Shown here: positions 50,686 through 59,534 of the stretch, piece after piece | How the letters are laid out: each line of letters begins with the position of its first letter | Numbering within the stretch: the stretch's first letter is position 1 | DNA from: Caldithrix sp. | GTDB lineage: Bacteria; Zhuqueibacterota; Zhuqueibacteria; Thermofontimicrobiales; Sulfurfontimicrobiaceae | Reading direction: 5' to 3' | Assembly: GCA_020722815.1 (NCBI GenBank) | Contig: DYKB01000041.1 | Span: 1 to 59,981 of the forward strand | Length of the DNA: 59,981 nucleotides | Made by a program: the position numbers and the translations under genes | Notes under the pieces: generated by a model | Database searches by the model: none | What the model saw: only the letters and a program-made list of their open reading frames with translations | Told to the model about the DNA's origin: nothing

Positions 50686-52122
50686 ATGTCAAAAGTAAAA
50701 AAAATACATGATTATACGTATGAAGTTGCACGTGAAGGTAAAATGCGAGTGCCGGGGCGATTTTATGCGACGGAAAATATGCTGGATGCGATTTATAATG
50801 AAAAAGCCCTGGATCAACTATCGAATGTCGCCCATTTGCCGGGAATTTTGAAATATTCCATGGCCATGCCGGATGTTCACTGGGGGTATGGATTTCCAAT
50901 TGGTGGCGTGGCGGCCTTTGATCTGGAAGAAGGTGTTATTTCTCCGGGTGGTGTGGGCTATGATATCAATTGCGGCGTCCGGCTCATACGTTCCAATCTC
51001 CATAAGGACGATGTAGCGCCAAAAATACAGGAAATCATCAAATCCCTCTTTCAGCATATTCCGAGTGGTGTAGGTTCCAAAGGCCCTCTTAAACTCCGGT
51101 CCGGTGAAGAAAAAAAAGTCATGGTGGAAGGGGCAAAATGGGCGGTGAAAAATGGTTTTGGAAATGAATCGGATCTGGATAAGATTGAAGAGCACGGGCA
51201 AATGGCTGGCGCGGATCCAACTACGGTGAGTGATAAAGCCATTGAACGGGGACGCCCTCAACTGGGGACACTTGGTTCAGGTAATCATTTTTGTGAAATC
51301 GGTTATGTGACCGAAATTTATGATTCAGAAATCGCCAGAGTTTATGGCCTGGAAGAAGGTCAGGTGACTCTGTGTGTCCATACTGGTTCCCGCGGTTTTG
51401 GTTATCAGGTTTGCGATGATTTTATTCGAAAAATGCTACGGGCTTCGGAAAAATATGGGATTGAATTGCCGGATCGCCAGCTTTGCAGTGCGCCAATTAA
51501 TTCACCCGAAGGTCGGGAATATTTTGCCGCCATGATTTGTGCGGTCAATTATGCTTTTGCCAATCGCCAGGTTATCAGTCATTGGGCACAGGCGGCGCTG
51601 GAAAAAGCCCTAAAGATTTCGCCTAAACAATTAGGTCTGGAAATTGTCTATGAAGTAGCGCATAATATCGCCAAATTCGAAAAACATCTCGTCGATGGCA
51701 AACTAAAAGAAGTGTGTGTCCATCGAAAAGGCGCGACGCGGTCATTTGGTCCAGGTCATTTGGAGGTTCCCGAAAGCTATCGTGCCGTTGGGCAACCGGT
51801 ACTGATTCCGGGTGATATGGGACGTTATTCGTTTGTGCTTGCCGGAACAGAAAAGGCCATGCAGGAAACATTTGGATCAACCTGCCATGGCGCTGGTCGG
51901 GTGATGAGTCGGGAAAAGGCCAAACAGGTGGCCAAAGGACGTTCACTATTTCGTGAAATGGAAGATCGCGGCGTTTTTGTAATGTCAACTGATCGAATGA
52001 CCATGGCCGAAGAAATGCCCGAGGCTTATAAAGATGTGGCGAATGTCGTTGAAGCGGTTCAGGGAGCGGGAATTTCGAAAATGGTCGCAAAATTACAGCC
52101 ACTGGGATGTATCAAAGGGTAA
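50686..52122 (+). CDS. rtcB: RtcB RNA ligase
   Basis: The 478-residue enzyme joins RNA ends bearing 2',3'-cyclic phosphate or 3'-phosphate to 5'-OH ends, using GTP and Mn2+. Visible motifs are GVGYDINCGVRLIRS, GTLGSGNHFCEIGYV, CVHTGSRGFGYQV, HRKGATRSFGPGHLEVP and the nucleotidylated histidine in STCHGAGRVMSR. The C-terminus AKLQPLGCIKG is typical. It works in RNA repair or tRNA-like splicing. The stop is three bases before the next start. GCGAGG precedes the ATG. Confidence 0.96.
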   Translation: MSKVKKIHDYTYEVAREGKMRVPGRFYATENMLDAIYNEKALDQLSNVAHLPGILKYSMAMPDVHWGYGFPIGGVAAFDLEEGVISPGGVGYDINCGVRLIRSNLHKDDVAPKIQEIIKSLFQHIPSGVGSKGPLKLRSGEEKKVMVEGAKWAVKNGFGNESDLDKIEEHGQMAGADPTTVSDKAIERGRPQLGTLGSGNHFCEIGYVTEIYDSEIARVYGLEEGQVTLCVHTGSRGFGYQVCDDFIRKMLRASEKYGIELPDRQLCSAPINSPEGREYFAAMICAVNYAFANRQVISHWAQAALEKALKISPKQLGLEIVYEVAHNIAKFEKHLVDGKLKEVCVHRKGATRSFGPGHLEVPESYRAVGQPVLIPGDMGRYSFVLAGTEKAMQETFGSTCHGAGRVMSREKAKQVAKGRSLFREMEDRGVFVMSTDRMTMAEEMPEAYKDVANVVEAVQGAGISKMVAKLQPLGCIKG

Positions 52123-52125
52123 ATC

Positions 52126-54483
52126 ATGCAATTTTATTTAATATTCAACCGCTTACTTTCCTTTATCAAAAGACAAAAATGGAAAAATTATCGCTGGGTC
52201 ATCATCCCCATCTTCGTCATTATTCTCTTTTTTGAAGGACTAAATCTATTTTTTCCATTACCTAAAGCACGCCTTTTCCCGCCGGTTTCGACTTTAATTT
52301 ACGCCCGTGATGGCGAACCGCTTCGGGCTTACACAGCCGATGACGATATTTGGCGTATCCACTGCAAAATTGATGAAATTTCACCACTCCATCAGAAGTT
52401 AGTGCTCGCCTATGAAGATCGCTGGTTTTATTGGCATTACGGCATTAATCCAATTTCGATTATTCGGGCGGCAATCACCAATTTTAAAGCCGGTCAAATT
52501 CTGGTTGGCGGCTCAACCCTGACGATGCAAATTGCCCGGATGATTGAGCCCAAAGAACGTAATTTCGCTTCAAAAATAAAAGAAGCGATACGAGCGTTGC
52601 AACTGGAGTGGTCTTTTTCCAAAAAAGAGCTGCTGGAAATTTATTTTAATCTTGCACCCTATGGCGGAAATATCGAGGGCGTGGGATCGGCTGCTTTATT
52701 ATATTTTGGAAAACCACCGGCAAAATTAAGTATTGGCGAAATTGCCCTGTTAACCGCTTTGCCCAATTCCCCAACCCAACTTCGCCCGGATTTAAATTCC
52801 CAATTGGCTCTCCAGGGGAGAAATAAAGTATTAAATCGGTTATTAAAAACAGCGAATATTTCAAATCATCAATATCGGGATGCTGTGAGTGAATCGGTTC
52901 CATCGGTTCGGCGGGAAGTTCCATTTTTTGCCCCGCATTTCTGCGATTATTTGAAACAACGTTATCCCCGAACGTATGAATTTCAGAGCACCATCGACCT
53001 CAAAATTCAAAATACCTGTCAAAATTTGTTGGTTCAACATCTGGGGGGATTACGCGGGCGCGGGATTTCGAATGGGGCGATTGTGGTAATTGACAATCAT
53101 TCGATGGAAGTCCTGGCAATGGTAGGCTCGGCCAATTTTTTTGATAAGACAAATTCTGGTCAGGTGAATGGCACGATTGCACCACGTTCGCCAGGTTCGG
53201 CACTGAAGCCGTTCGTTTACGCGCTGGCAATGGATCAAGGCCTCATCGCCCCAAAATCGATTTTGGAAGATGTTCCGGTTGATTATTCCGGTTATTCACC
53301 CGAAAATTTTGATGCGATTTATCATGGTGTGGTAACCGTTGAACGGGCTTTGGCACAATCGTTAAATATTCCGGCAGTCAATTTAACAGCTCAACTCGAT
53401 GATAAAGGTATCTATTCATTATTAAAAGCCACAGGCTTTACGACTATCCATCGAACACAGGAAGAATATGGATTGCCAATTATTCTGGGTTCCGGTGAGG
53501 TTAAATTGCTTGAATTAACCACCCTTTATGCGGCGCTGGCCAATCAAGGTCAATATCGCCCTTATCATTTATTAAAAGATGAAGCGACAGCAATCCCAAA
53601 ACAGATCATTTCAGCACCGGTTAGTTACATCATCACCGAAATTCTGACACAATTAGAGCGACCGGAACTCCCCGCTTATTGGGAATTCTCACTGAATCAA
53701 CCCAAAGTGGCCTGGAAAACAGGGACCTCCTACGGCCATCGGGACGCCTGGAGTATTGGGTATCGACCGGAAATGACCATTGGCGTCTGGTTGGGTAATT
53801 TCTCTGGCAAGGGCGCGCCTGAATTGGTCGGGGCGGAAGTTGCTACGCCACTGCTTTTCAATCTTTTTAATGCCCTGCATAATTCCCAAACCAATGGCTG
53901 GTTCCAGATGCCGGATGGGATTGATATTCGTCGGGTTTGTGCGTTGAGTGGAATGCCCGCAACCGAAAATTGTCCGGAAACACAGGAAGAGTATTTTATT
54001 CCAGGCGTTTCACCAATTCAACCTTGTAACATTCATAAAAAAATAAAGATCGATAATGTCACAGGTCAAACACTCTGTGTGCACTGTCAGCAAAATCGAA
54101 AATATCATGAGGAAATCGTCACCCAATGGCCGCCAAGATTGGCAACCTGGATGGAACGAAATGGCTACCCCATTCAAAAGATTCCACCACACTTTTCGAA
54201 ATGCACCAGTGTCATTCAGGGTGCACCGCCAATTATTCATTCGCCCTCACTGGATTGTGATTATATCATTCGCGAGGGCGTTGATAAAAAATATCAAAAA
54301 ATATTGCTTGATGCCGCGGTTTCCAATGAAGTGAATCAAATTTACTGGTTCATGGATGGGAAATTATTGTATACTTGTCGGCCTGAAGAAAAAGTCTTTT
54401 ATTCACCGGAACGTGGGGATCATCGGCTGGTTTGTATGGATGATCTGGGGCGGAGTAGTGAAATGATTTTGAGGATTCGGTAG
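52126..54483 (+). CDS. pbpC: Penicillin-binding protein 1C
   Basis: The 785-residue protein has an N-terminal membrane helix (about 25-42). A glycosyltransferase-51 domain follows (YEDRWFYWHYGINPISIIRA, GGSTLTMQIARMIEP, EIYFNLAPYGGNIEGV), then a transpeptidase domain with SPGSALKPFVYALA (SxxK), AQSLN and WKTGTSYGHRDAWS (KTG). A C-terminal BiPBP_C domain completes it. It polymerises and may cross-link peptidoglycan in the periplasm. It starts three bases after the rtcB stop, probably by readthrough; no functional link to RNA repair is known. Confidence 0.95.
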   Translation: MQFYLIFNRLLSFIKRQKWKNYRWVIIPIFVIILFFEGLNLFFPLPKARLFPPVSTLIYARDGEPLRAYTADDDIWRIHCKIDEISPLHQKLVLAYEDRWFYWHYGINPISIIRAAITNFKAGQILVGGSTLTMQIARMIEPKERNFASKIKEAIRALQLEWSFSKKELLEIYFNLAPYGGNIEGVGSAALLYFGKPPAKLSIGEIALLTALPNSPTQLRPDLNSQLALQGRNKVLNRLLKTANISNHQYRDAVSESVPSVRREVPFFAPHFCDYLKQRYPRTYEFQSTIDLKIQNTCQNLLVQHLGGLRGRGISNGAIVVIDNHSMEVLAMVGSANFFDKTNSGQVNGTIAPRSPGSALKPFVYALAMDQGLIAPKSILEDVPVDYSGYSPENFDAIYHGVVTVERALAQSLNIPAVNLTAQLDDKGIYSLLKATGFTTIHRTQEEYGLPIILGSGEVKLLELTTLYAALANQGQYRPYHLLKDEATAIPKQIISAPVSYIITEILTQLERPELPAYWEFSLNQPKVAWKTGTSYGHRDAWSIGYRPEMTIGVWLGNFSGKGAPELVGAEVATPLLFNLFNALHNSQTNGWFQMPDGIDIRRVCALSGMPATENCPETQEEYFIPGVSPIQPCNIHKKIKIDNVTGQTLCVHCQQNRKYHEEIVTQWPPRLATWMERNGYPIQKIPPHFSKCTSVIQGAPPIIHSPSLDCDYIIREGVDKKYQKILLDAAVSNEVNQIYWFMDGKLLYTCRPEEKVFYSPERGDHRLVCMDDLGRSSEMILRIR

Positions 54484-54514
54484 AATGAGGAGAACGATAG
54501 AAAAAAGGTGACTT

Positions 54515-54780
54515 GGGTTGGCTGGTTCAGGGTTCATCGTTCACGGCAAAATCTTTTGTTTCCTGAAATTCTAAAATGGAAATTTATGATGTTATGAATC
54601 AATGAAAACCCCCTCCTGCCTCCATTTTCGCTTTTTGAAAATGGGGGCGAGACAGAGGGGGTCAATTTCCCACTGAAAAAGATTCCTCTGGAAAAAAATG
54701 TTTCATTTTAGAATTTCATGTGTTTTAATATTTTTTAACCCTGAACCAGGAACGACTAAACCATGAACCTGAGTCGTTTT
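54515..54780. repeat. GGTTCAGG-family element split by a family B element
   Basis: The left half (GGTTGGCTGGTTCAGGGTTC at about 54515) and right half (TTAACCCTGAACCAGGAACG, about 54735) match the intact copy at 39574-39672. The sequence between them is the element at 54562-54718. This stretch accounts for nearly all of the gap between pbpC and the phosphatase. Confidence 0.75.
54562..54718. mobile_element. MITE-like element, family B, copy 2 (nested)
   Basis: Ends CCTGAAATTCTAAAA and TTTTAGAATTTCA with interior GGAAATTTATGATGTTATGA and CCCCCTCCTGCCTCC, matching copy 1 at 32569. It is inserted inside the GGTTCAGG-family element. Confidence 0.8.
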
Positions 54781-54813
54781 ACATAAAAGAAAGATAAATT
54801 TACAACACGGACA

Positions 54814-56187
54814 CTATTTAACTTCAAACAACGAAAAAACCACCTTTGCAATTTCAGTATTATCAATATATTTGCCGCGTTTTGCATCTGTCTCATCCGC
54901 ATATTGATGGAATTGTTCACTTCCAGCACCTTTAGCGAAAAGAGGAACTAATGAGTTGGAATGTTCACCAATGTGCCATTCCATACCCGGCAATTTTCCC
55001 TTGCCATTATTCTTTAATGGATTGATAACAAATTTTTTCTCCCCGGCAGTACTCTGAATAACGCCAGAGCCCGGTCCGGTCAGATAACCCGTTTCATGAT
55101 CCGCCGTTATGATAATCAATGTTTCATTCCAACTGCTATTTTTTTCAACCCACGCGATGGCAGCCTCAACCGCATCATTAAAGTCAATTTCTTCCTCTAT
55201 CACCCGGCCTGATTGATTAGCATGACCAGACCAATCCACCGCACCCCCTTCTACCATCAAAAAGAAGCCTTTTTGATTATTATCCAGCACATTTAAAGCG
55301 CCTGCCGTCATTTCAGCTAAAGTGGGTACAGAATCATTCAACGCCACGATATATGGATCGGCTTTATCATCGCCCGATCTCGATTGCTGCAGCGTTTTCG
55401 CTACCTTTGGGACGCCAATAACTCGCTTCGGTGTTGAACCAGTCATCAGTCTTTGAAAATCAGAGCGATTTTGAATAAGCATCCAAGGATCCGGTTCATT
55501 ATCACCATCCATATCCTTACCAATTTTCCCGGCAGTCAGGGCTTCCCAGGTCTCCTGCCCACCGACATAGCGATAATTCGCTTCCGTAACAGGCTGGCTG
55601 TTGTCATCAAACAGCGGATGCCCTGCCCCCATAATCACTTCTAGCTGGCTATTTAACATATCCCGTGCAATCTCTTCATAATTACCCCGTCCGGAATTGT
55701 GAACCGACGCACCGGCTGGCGTGGCATGACTGAATTGAACGCTGGTGATAACACCAGTCGATTTTCCCAGTTTTTCAGCCCGTTCCACCATATTTTCAAC
55801 AGGGACCTTGTTGGTATCAACGCCCAGAAATCCATTGTAGGTTTTCACCCCGGCAAAAATTGCCGTTGCCGCAGCCGCAGAATCGGTTGGTTTGCGCTTC
55901 AAATAATCGAAATTAGCTTTTGCTGAATCAGAAGAATAGCCATTACCCGAAAAAGAATAGGTACTCACGGCATACTGAACCGGAAAAGTGGCATATATCT
56001 GTTTGTTCGGTTCACCATATTGATAAATACTGGCGGCTTCAACCTGATTATAGCCACAGCCATCGCTGATAAATAAAATTATATTTTTGGGCACAGCCGC
56101 ATCTGATTGTAAAAATGAATTTGTGATAAGTACTGCCGCTAAAATCACCATCAGCGCAATTAAAACAACAGAAATTGGTTTTCTCAT
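54814..56187 (-). CDS. phoA: Alkaline phosphatase
   Basis: The 457-residue exported enzyme has a signal peptide (1-30). Motifs NIILFISDGCGYNQVEAAS (metal ligand Asp), RKPTDSAAAATAIFAG (phosphorylated Ser), MVEGGAVDWSGHANQ and TADHETGYL are those of the metal-dependent alkaline phosphatase family. It hydrolyses phosphomonoesters in the periplasm or outside the cell. GGAG precedes the ATG. The upstream gap contains a mobile element; no Pho-box-like direct repeats are evident. Confidence 0.95.
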   Translation of the reverse strand: MRKPISVVLIALMVILAAVLITNSFLQSDAAVPKNIILFISDGCGYNQVEAASIYQYGEPNKQIYATFPVQYAVSTYSFSGNGYSSDSAKANFDYLKRKPTDSAAAATAIFAGVKTYNGFLGVDTNKVPVENMVERAEKLGKSTGVITSVQFSHATPAGASVHNSGRGNYEEIARDMLNSQLEVIMGAGHPLFDDNSQPVTEANYRYVGGQETWEALTAGKIGKDMDGDNEPDPWMLIQNRSDFQRLMTGSTPKRVIGVPKVAKTLQQSRSGDDKADPYIVALNDSVPTLAEMTAGALNVLDNNQKGFFLMVEGGAVDWSGHANQSGRVIEEEIDFNDAVEAAIAWVEKNSSWNETLIIITADHETGYLTGPGSGVIQSTAGEKKFVINPLKNNGKGKLPGMEWHIGEHSNSLVPLFAKGAGSEQFHQYADETDAKRGKYIDNTEIAKVVFSLFEVK

Positions 56188-56672
56188 ATTTCTACTCCAT
56201 ACTTGAATTTTATATTTATCTGATATTTAGATGCTTCAACCTTAAAAACTCTCAATGGGTTTAAGTGGAATTAAACAAAATTTTTTATAATTTGTTCAAT
56301 TATTATGACAAATATGTTATATTTTTATTAAATATACGTTACTTTTGATTTCGGTATCCCCTGCGGGAAGTTTGCCTTTATTGAGGGCTTGTCCGAAAAT
56401 ACCAAGACCTGTCATGGCGAGGCGTTTTTTGCCGAAGCCTGTTTTTTAGGCTCGCCATCCCGGCGTTAAACAGCGGAGATTGCTTCGTCGCAAAAAAACG
56501 CTCTCCGCAATGACAGTACCGGCGGCATTTGTGGACAGACACTATTTAAAGGATAACTCAGGGTCTATAAAAATCTCCCTTCAGGAAGACGCGATAAATA
56601 GTAACCGTTCACCGGGTGGATCGACTCTGTCATTCCCGCAATCGATATTTTAGGCCGCGACCCTTTGTCGCG
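56188..56672. other. Gap with family A element and repeat debris
   Basis: Beyond the element at 56387-56544, the sequence up to about 56672 contains short palindromes such as GCGACCCTTTGTCGC and reads like repeat debris. The coding sequence of the truncated permease begins at about 56673. Confidence 0.6.
56387..56544. mobile_element. MITE-like element, family A, copy 4
   Basis: Ends GCTTGTCCGAAAATA and TTTGTGGACAGACACTA; interior TCATGGCGAGGCGTTTTT, CAGCGGAGATTGCTTCGTCG and CTCTCCGCAATGACA, as in the other copies. Its right end lies about 130 bp before the truncated permease sequence. Confidence 0.8.
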
Positions 56673-57221
56673 ACATCAATTCTCTGGATCTGGATTTTAG
56701 ACCCAACGAATGGCGTGTTGAATATTCTGCTGGGTCATATTGGCATTCAGGGACCAGCCTGGCTGGGCGATGCCAATTGGACCAAACCAGCCGTTATCAT
56801 CATGGGACTCTGGACCGCAGGAGGCAGCATGATTATCTGGCTGGCAGGATTGAAAGGCATTCCGGTGCAATTTTATGAATCAGCCGAAGTGGATGGTGCC
56901 AATTGGTGGCGAAAATTTTTGCATATTACGATCCCCATGTTAACGCCTTATATTTTCTTTAATTTAATCATGGGAGTCATCGGTACACTGCAAATCTTTG
57001 CACAGGCAATGATCCTGGGTAGTGCCGGCACCCAACCGACCGGCCCGCTGGATTCACTGCTTTTCTATGTGTTTTATCTTTTTAATACGGCTTTTGTGGA
57101 CTTTAAAATGGGCTATGCCTCAGCTATGGCCTGGATTCTGTTTATCATTATCCTGATTTTAACTGTCATTCAATTAAAAATGGCGCCTAAATGGGTTTAT
57201 TATGAAGGGAAAACAAAATAG
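56616..57221 (+). pseudogene. Sugar ABC transporter permease, N-terminally truncated
   Basis: Recognisable MalF/UgpA-type permease sequence starts at about 56673 (SILWIWILDPTNGVLN) and runs to the normal C-terminus, with the ATPase-coupling EAA loop as ESAEVDGANWWRKFLHITIP and about four transmembrane helices. The first ~100 residues of a usual 290-residue permease, including the first helices, are missing; the frame upstream of 56673 reads through repeat-derived sequence. It is probably a broken gene. Confidence 0.75.
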
Positions 57222-57316
57222 TTATTGAGATTCCTGAAGTTTACCGTTCACGGTTAGACAATTAATAGCCCACTAATTTTTTATTGAACATCATAAAAAT
57301 CGAAAAGGACTCGAAT

Positions 57317-59404
57317 TTGGATAGAAAACGAATAAATTATCGCAAAGTGCTGCAAAAATTTTTCGTCTATTTCAGTTTAACCGTTGGCGCAATTATCTTT
57401 CTCATCCCGTTTTTCTGGCTGCTGACAACCAGTATGAAATCCGGCGAAGAATATCGCGCCTATCCCCCGCGCTGGCTGCCGCCGCTTCCCTATTCGGTGA
57501 AAACCTCACCTCTTGTGGCGACTGATGAATTTGAAAGTATACCAACTCCCCCTGGTCTATCGACAGATACCTGGAACACCATTTTGCCGGCACTCAAAGA
57601 TTCACTTTGGGCAAGAATTTGCTCTTTAAAGAATCCAACATTATTAAAAATACAAAACGATCCGGTGAAATATGAACGATTTGGGGATGATTTAAAAACA
57701 GCTTTAATCACTGGCATTCTGACCCGAATCATCAACGAAATTCGGGATCGCATCTCCGAAAAAAGCCCACATGAAATTATTCATGAACTATTGTTAAGTG
57801 ATACACTGAATTTAGCAAAATTGATCTTGGTTTGGGGATCATTTTTAACTTATAATCAACAAAATAATAACTGGATTGAAAAAGTACCACTTGATTCTAT
57901 TCGCAATTTGAAATTTACCCCCAAAGAGGAGGAATTTTATCTGGCAGCTTGGAGCACCGGGGTGGAACAGCTTCATGATTATCGCTGGGAAGAAAATTTA
58001 AAAAGAATCCTGGACATCCAAAAGCCCGGGCGATGGAATCCATTTATTCGATATTATGGCAAAAGGCTGTGGACAAATGTCATTGCGAAGGGTAAACATT
58101 ATCAGACGACGCGAACATCTCCTGAAATCGTACAGCAGATTTTACAGGGACTACATCCAGAACGTCTTGATAAAAATCTGGTGAGTCTCTATCGAAACCT
58201 GGCTATCAGTAAAATGACAGTGCAAACGCACGAAGGAAAGGATTGGGCTTTACCAGACACGCTGGGGCTGGAGGGACTGGGATGGCAAAGTGTAACCGGG
58301 GATACGCTTTCCCGGTTTAATATCGACGCGAAAAATTGTGTGGAAATGGTATATGACTTTTCGAAACAGCAAAATATCGAATATCAATTTTTCACCATCT
58401 TACCCATTCCTTTCGATTCGGTGGAGCGCGTTATCTTGCCTGTCCATGGGGATCTCTCTTTTCATGAAGGCTGGCTGACTATCGAGACCAATGGACAGGT
58501 TTTTCAGGCACAAAAATCATTCGAAATCATCAGCCATGCCTGGATGGGCGCAATCTGGCAGCGACAGATTCAGCAGGAATTAAAAAAGGGAGGATTAACA
58601 CTTTATGGTCAGCAAATCATCGAATTTTCGGCGGATAAATCAGCCAAAAGTAGCATCACTGCCGAAAATCTGGCGCTATTTCGATTGAACATCAAACAGG
58701 TTCCTTTTTTAACCGCAACCTGGCGAAAATTCTCACGAAATTATTTTGATACCATTCGATTCGTTCAATTTGTCCAGTTCTTTTTAAATTCAGTGATTTT
58801 AACTATTTTGAATATTGGTGCCCAACTACTGGTCTGCCCATTAATCGCTTATGGTTTCTCGCGCATAAAATGGCCGGGACGTGATTTTCTCTTCGGCGTC
58901 GTACTGGCAACCATGATGCTGCCTCCCCAGGTGACCATGATTCCGCAATTTCTCATATTTCGACATCTGGGAATGTACGACACTTTTTATCCCCTCTGGT
59001 TGCCTTCACTCTTTGGGACTGGATTTTATATTTTTCTGCTGCGTCAATTTTTCATGACGCTTCCATACGACTATGAGGAAGCGGCAAAACTCGATGGATG
59101 CGGCTTCATTCGGCGGTATTTTAATATTTCGCTGCCCCTCATTCGGCCAGCGCTGGCGGCAGTGGTCATTTTTCAATTTATGGCAACGTGGAATGACTTT
59201 TTACGGCCGCTGATTTTCCTGAATTCGCAAAACAAAACACCATTACCACTGGGATTATTTATCGTTAAAATCGGCTGGTGGAATCAGGAGTATGGCCTAT
59301 TAATGGCGGCATCAGTTATCATGTTATTACCGGTGATCCTGATTTTCTTCCTGGCGCAAAAGCATTTTATTGAGAGTATTAGTTTGACGGGAGCAAAAGG
59401 TTAA
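57317..59404 (+). CDS. Sugar ABC transporter permease with large extracytoplasmic insert
   Basis: The protein of about 695 residues is a MalG-type permease: a first transmembrane helix at about 18-42 and, from about 485, five more helices, with the coupling loop EAAKLDGCGFIRRYFNISLP. Usual members are 270-300 residues; here about 400 residues (roughly 60-470) lie between helices 1 and 2, on the outside. I chose the TTG at 57317 (AAAAGGA upstream); a TTG at 57284 lacks one and gives 706 residues. The partner permease is truncated and no binding protein or ATPase gene is in the window. Confidence 0.75.
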   Translation: MDRKRINYRKVLQKFFVYFSLTVGAIIFLIPFFWLLTTSMKSGEEYRAYPPRWLPPLPYSVKTSPLVATDEFESIPTPPGLSTDTWNTILPALKDSLWARICSLKNPTLLKIQNDPVKYERFGDDLKTALITGILTRIINEIRDRISEKSPHEIIHELLLSDTLNLAKLILVWGSFLTYNQQNNNWIEKVPLDSIRNLKFTPKEEEFYLAAWSTGVEQLHDYRWEENLKRILDIQKPGRWNPFIRYYGKRLWTNVIAKGKHYQTTRTSPEIVQQILQGLHPERLDKNLVSLYRNLAISKMTVQTHEGKDWALPDTLGLEGLGWQSVTGDTLSRFNIDAKNCVEMVYDFSKQQNIEYQFFTILPIPFDSVERVILPVHGDLSFHEGWLTIETNGQVFQAQKSFEIISHAWMGAIWQRQIQQELKKGGLTLYGQQIIEFSADKSAKSSITAENLALFRLNIKQVPFLTATWRKFSRNYFDTIRFVQFVQFFLNSVILTILNIGAQLLVCPLIAYGFSRIKWPGRDFLFGVVLATMMLPPQVTMIPQFLIFRHLGMYDTFYPLWLPSLFGTGFYIFLLRQFFMTLPYDYEEAAKLDGCGFIRRYFNISLPLIRPALAAVVIFQFMATWNDFLRPLIFLNSQNKTPLPLGLFIVKIGWWNQEYGLLMAASVIMLLPVILIFFLAQKHFIESISLTGAKG

Positions 59405-59534
59405 AAATTATGTAACGCTTCAGCCACCATTTTATGATCTGTGGAATACGCGTTGTGAATGTGGCGCCATGCCCTGAACCAGAGGGAGAGGGCGTAGCGC
59501 TTCGGCGCTGGCGTAGCTATTCCCTCTCCCAGGA
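59405..59534. repeat. CCCTCTCCC hairpin element
   Basis: GGGAGAGGGCGTAGCGCTTC and GGCGTAGCTATTCCCTCTCC (about 59482-59530) form a hairpin with GCGTAGC direct repeats, related to the 31-bp array near 1.3 kb and the hairpin at 17140. Confidence 0.7.

Noticed and set aside
50111..52122. An RNA-repair island with dedicated regulator (RtcR-like)
   Set aside because: Only archease and RtcB are present; no sigma-54 activator, RtcA or tRNA-like target is seen nearby.
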